Below are positions 11,650 through 21,728 of a DNA stretch of 64,000 bases, in pieces. The DNA comes from Gnetum montanum. Taxonomy: Eukaryota; Streptophyta; Gnetopsida; Gnetales; Gnetaceae. The stretch is taken from contig MNCI01033568.1 of NCBI GenBank assembly GCA_015680685.1, positions 231,524 to 295,523 of the forward strand, written 5' to 3'. Each line of letters opens with the position of its first letter. The first letter of the stretch is position 1. Under the pieces are notes generated by a model. The model was given only the letters and a program-made list of their open reading frames with translations. It was not told where the DNA came from and did not search any database. A program made the position numbers and the translations under genes.

Positions 11650-13329
11650 CCATGGATTATGAACTGATCCTTTTTGCAATAAATGAAGAGATGCAAGCTA
11701 GTTGTGACTTGGCTATGATTCATGGGTTGTTAAAGATTCTTAATACATGTTAATTGTAAGGACATGATTAGTTATAAAGCCCTATGTTTTGATTAAATTT
11801 TGAAAGTTGAAAGTATCCCTAGTTGCAACATGAGTATGATTCAAGCTAGTCATGACCTTTGTTTGATTGTGAGTGGGGTTTGAGATCATCTTAAGCCCTT
11901 GAAATTGCATTAATATTGAGTATAAATGATGCATAGTGGTGGTAAAGTCACTCTAAGGTTGCATTTGAGTAAAATGAGCTAAAAATAAATCTGATTTAAT
12001 GATTTCAAGAATTTAAACTTCTTAATTGTGGAAAAAACTTCTTAGGGTAGTTAGTGCATCTCAAATTTATAGATTTATAATATCAAATTTCAAGGAAACA
12101 TACATAAAACATATATTTGATCTTTCAATGACATTTTTCTTTATAAACTATCATATCATACATTGAATTTCATGGGCAATGACTCCTAAACATGCGAAGC
12201 AACATAAAAGACTTTAGTTCTTCCTAGAATTAAGGTAAGAATGCTTAAGTCATGCTCCAAACATCAAAGGGGAGCTAACGACATCAACATTCATAAAGAG
12301 ATTGTGAAACCTTCGCATTAAAAATGCATGAAACATGTAAAATTGAACCAAATTAAGATGATAATCAAAATGGAGATGTATGAAGGATTGAATTCCTTCA
12401 ATAAAGAGATCTATGACAAAGGAAAATGAATAATTCTTTAATACAACCTTCAAACACCTTAAATCATTTATAATTCTTTGAATTTAAATGCTTGAATCTT
12501 CAAATGAACACGAAAGAACATGTAAACTATGAAAGAAACTTGCAAAAAGATGAACTAAGAGAACATTCATAAGAGAAATATGAAATTATGTAAGAATGCA
12601 CAAAACTTCATGAGAATTCATGCTTAAATAAACTTGAGAGAAGATCAAAGAAAAGGAAAAGAGAAAATTAAAACTAACACATGAAAGAATTGAAGGAAGA
12701 GCTTCTTTCATTTAATGGGTTAACAAGATTGACAAGTTTACAATGAAGGAATATGCTCCTACTTATATTTTTGGTGGAGGATCTTGCCTCTTTTGGCATG
12801 GGCTTAATATGAAGGATTTTGACTCTTTCTTTCCATTTTAGAACATTTTCTCCCTCTCAATCTAATTTTTTAAATCCTTTTCTTCAATAAAACATAACCT
12901 ATAACTCTTGAGACATCAAACAAAAATTTCAAACATGAAAATAAATGCTACTAAATAATCCATTAGAAAATCAACATGAAAATGGATGATCATGGATGAA
13001 TTAGAAGATTACACATTCATTTTAATTTTAATGAAAAAAATGAAATAAACTAGGATAAAAATTAGATTGAAATAAGAAAAATTAGAAGAAGGAAAATGAT
13101 ATCCATTGCTAGGGGTAGTTCAATTCTAAAATTTTAAATTTTATACCTTATATAAGAATTAGCAATACAAAACTTATTCAATTTAAAAAGTCATTACAAA
13201 ACTCATAGCATTGGGAGATGCATACAAGAGTTTCATGGCTAACATAGTTATATAAAAAATATTTTAATGATAAAGAAATAATATCATTATTATTCTTATG
13301 TACAAAATTGTGCAAACTATAGAAAGATC
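11650..13329. other. Unassigned AT-rich region
   Basis: No long reading frame, LTR pair or known domain seen. It is probably old repeat material. Confidence 0.5.
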
Positions 13330-14485
13330 AAGCTAGTGAGCCATACTATGAAGCTTTGGGAGAGAGTCATAGAGCAATGTATTTCTCAATTTGAGTTTAC
13401 ACCAAAAAGATCTACTATAAAGGCTATTTTTTTTTTATATACCAATTGATGGAGAAATTCATAAAACATAGAGAAAACTTGAATATGATCTTCATTAACT
13501 TGGACAAATCATAGATAAAATACTTAGAGATATTATTTAGTGGACTTTGTGGAGGAAAAACATCCATGATAAATATATTAAAGTGATTCAACATATGTAT
13601 AAGAAATCTACCACTAAAATTAGAACAACATGTAGAACCACTTCATTGTAGGTCTACATTAAGCATTTGTGCATAGCTTAAAATTTATTTGAAATTGTTA
13701 TGGATGAATTAACAAAGGAAATATAAGGTGAAATCCCTTGGTGTATGGTTTTTGCATATAGTATTATGCTAGTGGATACAACTTTAAAATGGAGAAGTGT
13801 AGACATGCTCTAGAATCAAAAGACTTAAAAATTAGTAGTAGTAAGTCAAAATATATAGAATACAATTTTAATAAGAAATAAAAAGTAGTAAAATACAAGT
13901 GATAATTCAAGGCTAAAAAAGTCTCTAAATGCAAATACTTATGCTACCTAGGATTAATGCTATAATTAGAGAGTAAAATTGATAAAGATATAAGAAATAA
14001 GATTAAGACAAGGTGATCAAAATGAAGATAAACTAGTGGTATTTTATGTGATAAAAGAATTCCAATAAAACTCCCAAGAAAACTTTTATGGGACATCAAT
14101 TAGAATTGATATCTTATATGGTCTTGAATGCTGTGCAGTATAAAAGAGACATGAACAACAAAAATTGAATATTGTCAAAAGAGATAAATTACATAATATA
14201 AACACTGAGGAAGACTTCAAGTGGCTTTTGTTTTAGGTAACTTAGAAGAATGACATCTTAGATAGCTTGGGCATGTGCAAAGAAGATCATATAGCAGGCC
14301 TATAAAAGAGCTTACTACATGATTGTTCCATGAAAGCCACTCAAAGAAAAACTAAAAAAGACATGAAAAAAAAGATTGAAGATGATATGATGAAACTGAA
14401 AATAAATGAAGATCTTGCTCTTCATAGAGGTAAATTGTGTAAAAAAGCTCATATAGCCAATCTTATTTTATTAGGACAAGGGTAA
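13330..14485 (+). pseudogene. RTE-like LINE reverse transcriptase remnant
   Basis: Despite frame breaks, the plus strand shows the landmarks of a plant non-LTR reverse transcriptase in order: KYIKVIQHMYKKSTTK near 13570-13620; IVMDELTKEI near 13695; WCMVFAYSIMLVD near 13740-13780, where FADD is expected; GHVQRRSYSRPIKEL near 14270-14315; and a C-terminal stretch EDLALHRGKLCKKAHIANLI near 14410-14470. The 3' end is followed by TGATAATGATTAC, consistent with the short TGA-rich tails of RTE elements. The catalytic FADD box is destroyed. In life this protein would copy the element's RNA at a nicked target; this copy is dead. Confidence 0.7.
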
Positions 14486-14891
14486 ATGATAATGATTACA
14501 AAAATTATTACTATCTCTATGATTATATAAGATATTTACTTTTGTGTAGGCCCTCAGATTTCATAAACTATGCATTTATCAATCATGAGTGCACCATGAC
14601 AGCATAAAGAAATCTGGAAAATCTATCTTAACATTGTATACGAGTCATTCATTAACAGCCACAAGATCTTATCACAGGTTATCCAAAAATTTGTATCAAT
14701 CCTTCAACAGCTCTGGAAAGCAAAACGTTCATCCTTTAAATAACCTTAAAATAAGTAAAAAAAAAGATAAAGCAGCAAAAACGTCTTAAGCAACAATGTC
14801 CACAGATACTGTTCAGTGTTCTAACATGTCTTCAAGGCCCCAGGTCAGGAGAGGGAAGCCTAGAATTGGAGTAAACCCCATCAAGTCAAGA
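14486..14891 (-). other. Region downstream of the RING gene, probable 3' UTR
   Basis: No domain recognised on either strand. The plus-strand frame at 14589-14789 has no supporting feature and is most simply antisense to the 3' UTR of the RING gene. Confidence 0.35.
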
Positions 14892-16274
14892 TTATTGCGT
14901 ATCTGTCTCTGTCTGACGGTCATGACTGATTGCATTACCATGAGAGGGGCTATTATTAACAGCATCCGTTACAGGATTATTGCCAATATCATTGTGGAAT
15001 CTGTCAAGGGCGTTCTCGTCGGAGTTCAAGACAGAAAAGTGAGCAGGTGGAACTGGAACATTTCCTGTTTCTGCACACAGGTTTAATAATGTTGTTAGTA
15101 TATAATAAGAAAAAATTGGACTATGCAGTAGATGTATGCTCCAAATATTAGTGCACATAATTAATTTTACCGCCTCTTTCCATCCCCTCTCTTCTCCTGC
15201 AATGAAAAGAAAAGCATGTTAAAAGTAGTTATCGATAAAGCCTAGTATTATTCCAGAGATACAGTAGATAGATGAGTAAAAATGCATAGATGAAAGGGAC
15301 AAAGGCAACTTGTTAAAGAAAACATTGTCAAAAACATTTGTATTACATTTCTAAGTTACCTAAAATATATTGAAAAAATGATCAAACGCTAAGAATTTAG
15401 GTCTCTAAATTAATTAGAGTCAAATTCAAAACTTAGTGCTTCCAAATCAACTATTAAGAATTTAAATGATAAATTAATATATTTGATATAAACAGTTAAT
15501 TCCTAACTACCCAAACCTTCAAACATGTTATAAATTTATATAGAAAATAGAAACTTTAGCAGTTGATTCATAATTTATATAGTAAATGTATACAAAGTAT
15601 ACTTACGCCCGTAACTCTTCCAAGTCTTCCAAGATTTCCCTGTTAAATAGCCTCCATGTCTGAAAAAAATGTATCACTTGTATAATTAAAATAGTTTTTA
15701 AATTTAATTTTTAACCAGATCTATAAAACTTCAAAAATACATTTCTGGGAATACAATAAAACTTACCACTTGAGGGACATTCCATTGAGCATTTTCAGTG
15801 TTCCTACATAGTGGACATTCCATTTTCCTTTTAACACTAAATGCACGTCCTATACAGGCTGCATAACAACGTAGAAAGAAAACCAGAATAAAATAAATCT
15901 TAAGTATATAAATATTCAAAAATCTCACATGCAGCAAAATTGCATATCAATTATAACTGTTTAATTAAATTTTAAATTTCGAATTATCTTTTTGGTGACT
16001 AATTTCATTATAAAAATCCAAAAAAGTAAATTCAATCCTCTCAATCTGATAGATTCGCAAACCAGAGAAAAGAGAAAGAAAACCAACAAATTGAAATGAA
16101 TGGGAACTGCATTTACTCACATAAATGGAATTCATGTTTGCATCTGAGCTTTCCAATTCCTTTATCTGCAACATACAGATCTTCCCAACAAATTCCACAA
16201 GTAACTTCGCTGGTATATGAAAAAGAAGAGCTCGTCAAAGGCATTGTTATCGTGCAATTTTTGCGGACAGACAT
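14892..16274 (-). CDS. RING-H2 finger protein, RFI2-like E3 ubiquitin ligase (five exons)
   Basis: Coding exons (minus strand): 16274-16121, 15858-15767, 15659-15607, 15196-15171, 15070-14892. All introns are GT-AG, phases agree, and the sum is 504 nt, giving 167 residues. The RING-H2 finger spans the first junction: CGICWEDL, then CKHEFHLSCIGRAF, then CPLCRN, with spacing C-x2-C ... C-x-H-x2-H-x2-C ... C-x2-C. The Gln-Trp after the last Cys pair recalls RFI2-type ligases (light signalling). The rest is low complexity, rich in Asn, Asp and Pro. The start is the first in-frame ATG after an upstream TAG. No stops or frameshifts interrupt it. RING proteins recruit E2 enzymes to ubiquitinate targets; this one's target is unknown. 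It is short for the family, so a truncated paralogue or missed 3' exons are possible. Confidence 0.75.
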
Positions 16275-16462
16275 TGTAATATCTCGGCGATCACAGACTC
16301 TGGTCGGATCGTTAATAATAATATCTGCAGCAGCGAAAGCTGTAATAATGAAGCTTAACAAGAAGTGACGACGAACGCAGTCGTTGATGAAATTCGCACT
16401 CCTGCAAGGCCGGACCTAATTGTTATGGGAAACGATGGTAGACAACAACCACCACGAGACTA

Positions 16463-16468
16463 CTTATA
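16463..16468 (-). promoter_or_regulatory. TATA-like box upstream of the RING gene
   Basis: The minus strand reads GTGTATAAGTAG about 190 bp before the ATG at 16274. The sequence between (about 16330-16440) is unusually rich in CpG for this window, as expected of a gene start protected from methylation. Inference from position only. Confidence 0.3.
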
Positions 16469-16510
16469 CACACATATGACAAAGGTTTGTCACTTCATAA
16501 GCCAATCTTC

Positions 16511-16636
16511 TACCCAAGGGGCTTTTTAAAATAATAAAACAAAATTCTGTTACCCAAAGGGGCTTTTTAAAATAATAATAAAAATTTAAAAATAATGCAC
16601 ATCAGTTACCCAAGGGGCTTTTTAAAATAATAAAAG
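16511..16636. repeat. Three-copy repeat upstream of the RING gene
   Basis: ACCCAAGGGGCTTTTTAAAA followed by TAATAA occurs at about 16512, 16552 and 16608, separated by AT-rich spacers of different length. The copies are almost identical. Confidence 0.85.
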
Positions 16637-18054
16637 AAAATTCTTTGTTGTTAATTTTAGTGGTAAAGCTTAGGTTTGTTTCTCTTGGGAGCCTACGAGT
16701 AAAGCTCAACTATTAAGGCATATAGGTAGACATATAACTAACATTATTGTTAATTTTTTATCTAGGGTTATGTTATTATTATTTTTTAGGGTCATAGACA
16801 CCCTTCTCTTTTATTGAAGGTTATTTGGAATCCTAAATAGTTTGATTATAAATCCATCTTAAAATATGTGGCTAAAGTTAATGTGATTTTAACTTTAGGG
16901 TGTAAGAATATGAATATTTACTCACAAGATATATAAGTTAACATGGAGCCATTTTTGGTGATTAGCTTACTTTGTCTACTTCATTTCTTTGCATTTGGAA
17001 TTATCTTTGACCACTTGTTCTCTACTCTTTTTGGAAGCTTGAATGTGTAATTATTTTCCAACACCAAGATCATAACTATGACCTTTCTTCAAGAGTCAAA
17101 TATGAGATTCTCAAAGATGTCACTTTTCAACTATAATCACAAGTAAAAAAAAAAAACTCCCACTAAAATTTGAATAATTAATTTGTTTTCTATGGTATTC
17201 ATTTCTTTTTGTTTGAGAGGTTCCAAGGATGAAAAGCTTTCAGCTTTTTGATGCATTCTTTTTTCTTTAGAGAGAGTTTTCTACTTCCTTTTACAAAAAA
17301 TCCTTTAGTAAGAAGTGAAAATCTATGGGGGCACATTTGAATAAGACAAGGCCTAATGCTTTTCCTACTCTAGAGGAGAGGTTTTTCAGGATTGGTTGTA
17401 AAGATGAAAAATTGAAAAGTTATCCCTAAAACCATTGGACATTTTTTTAAGACTCTTCCTTCAACAATTTGATGTACTTTGAATTTTTTAATATTATTAT
17501 TCATCTTTTGGGATCTGCCAGCCTCTTCAAAACTTAACATTGCTCATGAGAGCTTCCAAATAAAGAGTTTTATTATTAGGTTAACACTTCATTTTTCATA
17601 TACTAATCATAGGTATCTCAAGTGTTTACCTCATTATTTTGTTATGTAAGATGTTTAAGGTTTGACTCATACTTAAAACATTATTATATTCCTCTATAAT
17701 TCTTCTAATGTATCATGTTAGTTATATGTCTCTGGACAAACCTATAGTCAAATTAATGATAACTTTGAAGAAATAGCTTACAAGGCAAATATGTTCTTAT
17801 CCTATAAGAACAATGTTAACTCAAAGTTCAAAACTATTGTCAAACAAAATATAGTTTATGGTAAAAATTCATGTCATAAGGTTAACATTAAGGAATGAAC
17901 TGCTCAGGTTATAGAATATATTGATATTTCCTTATAATTTTCTAATGCTACCTCAAATTCTTTTGATATTTTAACTTCAAGCAAAGATATTGAGTGATGT
18001 AAATATTGTTAAGGTAGGAACTATCTTTAGTACTAACAAAACTATCATCAAATT
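16637..18054. other. Unassigned AT-rich region
   Basis: No coding domain recognised on either strand. A tRNA-like A-box fragment (TAGTGGTAAAGC) occurs at about 16659-16670, without a clear partner. Confidence 0.4.
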
Positions 18055-18125
18055 TTTTTTGGCTTAGTGGTAAGCTACATTTTCATGTAATAATGGGTTT
18101 AAGGTTCAACCCCATTTTTTCTATT
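18055..18125 (+). mobile_element. Possible tRNA-derived SINE head
   Basis: GGCTTAGTGGTAAGC near 18060-18074 resembles a polymerase III A box, and GGTTCAACCCC near 18101-18111 resembles a B box, about 30 bp apart and followed by a T-rich run. No second copy or target duplication was established. Confidence 0.35.
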
Positions 18126-18429
18126 AAGATTTAATTTTCCTTCATTGCTTTTTCAAGAATATTAATTATAAGGTTATTCATATGGGTAGACATCCCTACA
18201 ATTGAGAAGTTTTTCCTTTTCATATGTTTTTGGTGTTTTCTACTCAATGTTAAGCATGTGATCTATCTAGTTTATTTTTTGCTTATTATCAACATTATTT
18301 TTGGGGTCTTGTACCTTCCCAAATTATTTTAGATTTTGATACCTCTTATATGTAGGGTGAGTGTTGAAACCTAGAAAAATGATTATAAGTATATCCCAAA
18401 ATATATATTAAGCATGGCACTTTAGAAGA

Positions 18430-18434
18430 ATTAT
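18430..18434. repeat. Target-site duplication of element E (left)
   Basis: ATTAT directly before TGATGA. An identical ATTAT is at 54307-54311 directly after the other end of E. Confidence 0.9.
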
Positions 18435-18954
18435 TGATGAGCGATGAGATACCCCAATGCCCAACCATATGAATCACAAAGCATTCATGTGCAATTTGGT
18501 CGAATTCTATGGACTTTATCATTTCCAATGCATTAGTCCTTTAGGAAGTGAATCTAGTCCTAAGGTTAATTATTGTCTTCCCAATTACACTTGTGACGTT
18601 TGTGAGTATGGTTAAGTGTAATTGAGGCATCCAATTTTTATCATTTTATATTTTATAGTTTGCTTTTCAAAATGGAGATAAAAGGAATTTAATTAACTAA
18701 TCTAAATTAACTAATTAACTAGCATTGAACTAATCCTAACATAAGCATTCGATCCCACTTTCTATACATATCCTAAATCCATGTATCCATTACTAGGTGA
18801 CCAAGCGCTCTACTACTAGGCGTACTAAGAAATAATTTTGTTGGAATTACCAAGTGAATACATGTTTTGCTCAAAGTGGTTGTACTTATGTGTTCAATCT
18901 ATCTAGCTAACTTGCTTCATTAATGTAATAATTAGAACATATTTAATAACTAAT
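18435..18954 (-). repeat. 3' LTR of element E, distal fragment
   Basis: Starts TGATGAGCGATGAG and aligns with 53370-53890. Cut at CTAAT (18950-18954), the target duplication of element B; the LTR resumes at 41723. Confidence 0.9.
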
Positions 18955-19764
18955 TGATGAGCAACGAGGTATCCCTACACTCAACCATATGAATACAAGC
19001 GTACATGCACAATCCAGTCAAATTCCAAGGACTAAGTGCATATGTGTCTTGATGGAACAAGGACGGGTTGGTTAATCATTGTTTTCCCAAGCTTACTTGT
19101 ATGTCACAATTGTATGGTTAAGTAAACTTGAGGCATATGATTTTTATGGATTTTATGTTTTTATTGTATTGATACTAATAAGGGAGGAGAGAGATAACTA
19201 AGTAACTAATTTAATTTAACTACTGATTAACTAGGCTTTAATTAATCTTAACACCAGTGTCCATTCTCACTTGTCGTACACATCCTAAACTAGTGCAACA
19301 CTACTGGGAATACCAAGCACTAATTGTTACTGGGTTACCAAGTGTTACACGTATGCTTGAAGTGATCATACTAACTGTGCTTACTTAGGAGAGTTGTAGG
19401 GAGAGAGAGAGAGAGAGAGAGAGAACATTAATTAACTAAGAAAAACATTAAATAACTAAAAATAACATTAATTAATCTATTTTGAATGTTGCAAGGTTTA
19501 TCATAAAGTTCATCTTTATTGCCATACATAAGGTGTGCTCAAGCACACAATGCTTGAATAAAGATCCATTCACTTTATGACTCCTATTGTGGGCACACAG
19601 AAATAATTCTAACTCTACGAGGAAGAAAAGGCAAGAATTTTGGTAAAGGACTAAGACTAACTATGCAAGCCAAGTGAGCTTGCCTCTTATTTATAAGCAA
19701 TGAGGTAGGACGCGATATTGGGTATTTGACATCGCATGGCAAGCTTTGATATTGTGGTTCATCA
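18955..19764 (-). repeat. 3' LTR of element B
   Basis: 810 bp. TATA box (plus-strand TATTTATA) at 19688-19695, polyadenylation signal (plus-strand TTTATT) at 19515-19520, and a GA/CT dinucleotide run at 19401-19424. Confidence 0.9.
19401..19424. repeat. GA microsatellite in B 3' LTR
   Basis: Twelve GA units. The equivalent place in the 5' LTR (41306-41349) holds a longer, interrupted GA run. Confidence 0.9.
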
Positions 19765-21728
19765 TACCCCCACAACTGAATGAAAATTCATCCTCGAGTT
19801 TCTTACAAAATATTAGAAAGGTATGAGATTATTGACTGAATGACAATTGGTAGTGGAATGGGATGGTAGACTCTAAGTGCCCAATGAATGGATCAACAAT
19901 ACATTACAACATTGGTGTTCATACTCATGGCGGTGAACACTGTACATAAGTGAGACCTTCATTCAACATCTTGAAGAGAAAGGGAGAGAGAAAGAGAAAG
20001 AGAAACAGAAAAATGAGGCACATTGCTATTGATGCCAAGATTATGCATTCCATTGTTTATCCATAACCACGCAATCAAACTTGTTCTCGGCATAAATGCT
20101 CTAGCTCTAGTCCATCTCGAGTGCTCCCTCCTACCCTAGTCCATTGTCCATGTAATTGCCATATGCACACACAACATAGTCACGAATGAGCAAGGATAAT
20201 TAAACCACAATGTAGTTGATACCTTGCCTCGATATAAAGCACATTGGCTAGGTTGTGGTTATGGTAGAAACTAGGTTAGAGATTTATTACTTATAACTAC
20301 CCAAGGTGTAGGGGTCAAGCAAGTAGTAGAATGAAGAAATTGAAAATTTTGTTCCAGGGCCCCCACGACTAAGAGCGAACCTCCAGTAGCAATAAGATGA
20401 AAAAATATAAGGAACAAGAAAGATGGGAGAAATAACAATGGTAACACCAATAAAGTGGATGTCAAAGATGGGGATGAAATGAGAAATGGTTTATTGCAAA
20501 TAATGTTTAAGGGAAAGAACTTAACAATTGTACCAAAAAGGAATGCCAGTGGATCCTTCCCAAAGCAGGCTCATGCCCTTTATGCCCTAACAAACCCACA
20601 AAACAAAGAGTCTGTTGGTTCTAGGAATGTCATTTGGAAGTAAGAGTTAAAAACTTACAAACAAGAAATTATCAAGGAAAAACAATGCATCAACCAAGAT
20701 ATGGACTAATCATAAAATCGGTAATGAGGTGGAACATGGAAAGAAAGATGGAGAGTAGAAATGGAATGGAATCCCAAGAGCAAGGTTGTGTAAAGTCCCT
20801 TGTGTATTCCATGGTTAATGTGACTGAGTAGAACTCCTTCCAAATTCGAACTCAAACCAACCACATTCAGTAACGTCGCATTAATATACTTGGCCAATCC
20901 ATCCTCTTGAAGAAACAAGAATGCCTCCACAAAGAGTGACCACCATCCCAAGGAGAGTGAGATGGAGAAGCAAGAAACAAGAAAGGGCCTTAGTTAGAGG
21001 GAACCTTCAGGCATGGGTAACATGTCTTTCCAGTGCCATAACCAGTGCTTGTAGCCCATATTGCTTTATTATGTCTAGGGGTGTGCTTTGAATTCTCACT
21101 TTTTTTTTGCGTGAGAACCACACCATGCAAAGACTTATTTTTATTCACTCAGCTTCCTAATATTTGATCAATAGTAGAATGGTGGAAAACCCAAGAAAAA
21201 ACATCCAAAGACCCAAGAGAATGACCAACACAAATGCATCGAATTCCCTTGAAGTCATACCCTTGCCAAGCATTGAGTCCTTCCTTGGTTTGAAAAATAC
21301 CAAGCCACCAATTTATTAAGAAGTTGATTGAAAAAAAAGAACTATGCAATTCCAAGCCAAGGGAGGCCACAGAGTTGAATGGATGAATGGATGATGTGGA
21401 CTCATTGCCTATTTTATCAAAAGAATCATATCATAATATCAACATCATAATTCAAAGGTAAAAACCAAAAATTAGCAAGAAATAGTATATAATTCAATCC
21501 ACCATCAAGAGCACTTATTGTATGACAAATGAAAGTAAATTAACCAAACAAAGAAATAGTAAAAATGTGAATGATGGTATAAAACAAAAATAAGAAACAT
21601 TAAAAATGTGCAAAACAAAAATTTCTGAAACAAAATGTTCAAAANAAAAATGTGCAAAACAAAAATTTCTGAAACAAAATGTTCAAAAAAAATAAAAAAA
21701 TAAAAAAAATACATAAAGAACTGAGGGC
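19765..21728 (-). other. Element B 3' internal non-coding region with polypurine tract
   Basis: The minus strand has a G-rich tract (GTGGGGGTA) just before the LTR, at 19765-19773. Segments match element A 2421-4274. Near 20370-20385 the minus strand reads GGAGGTTCGCTC, aligned with the splice-donor position of E and F. There is no long reading frame. A 44-bp unit is duplicated at 21602-21645 and 21646-21690, with an undetermined base at 21645. Confidence 0.65.
21602..21690. repeat. 44-bp tandem duplication containing an n
   Basis: Two identical copies of a unit beginning AAAAATGTGCAAAAC. The first copy ends in n at 21645, so the duplication may be an assembly join. Confidence 0.8.

Noticed and set aside
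14589-15086. Plus-strand open frames of 66 and 96 codons
   Set aside because: They overlap the 3' UTR and last exon of the RING gene in antisense; no recognisable domain.
16096-16368. Plus-strand open frame of 90 codons over the first RING exon
   Set aside because: Antisense to the exon encoding the zinc-binding residues; no domain of its own.
16659-16700. tRNA gene or second SINE near the RING gene
   Set aside because: An A-box-like string is present but no convincing B box or cloverleaf follows.
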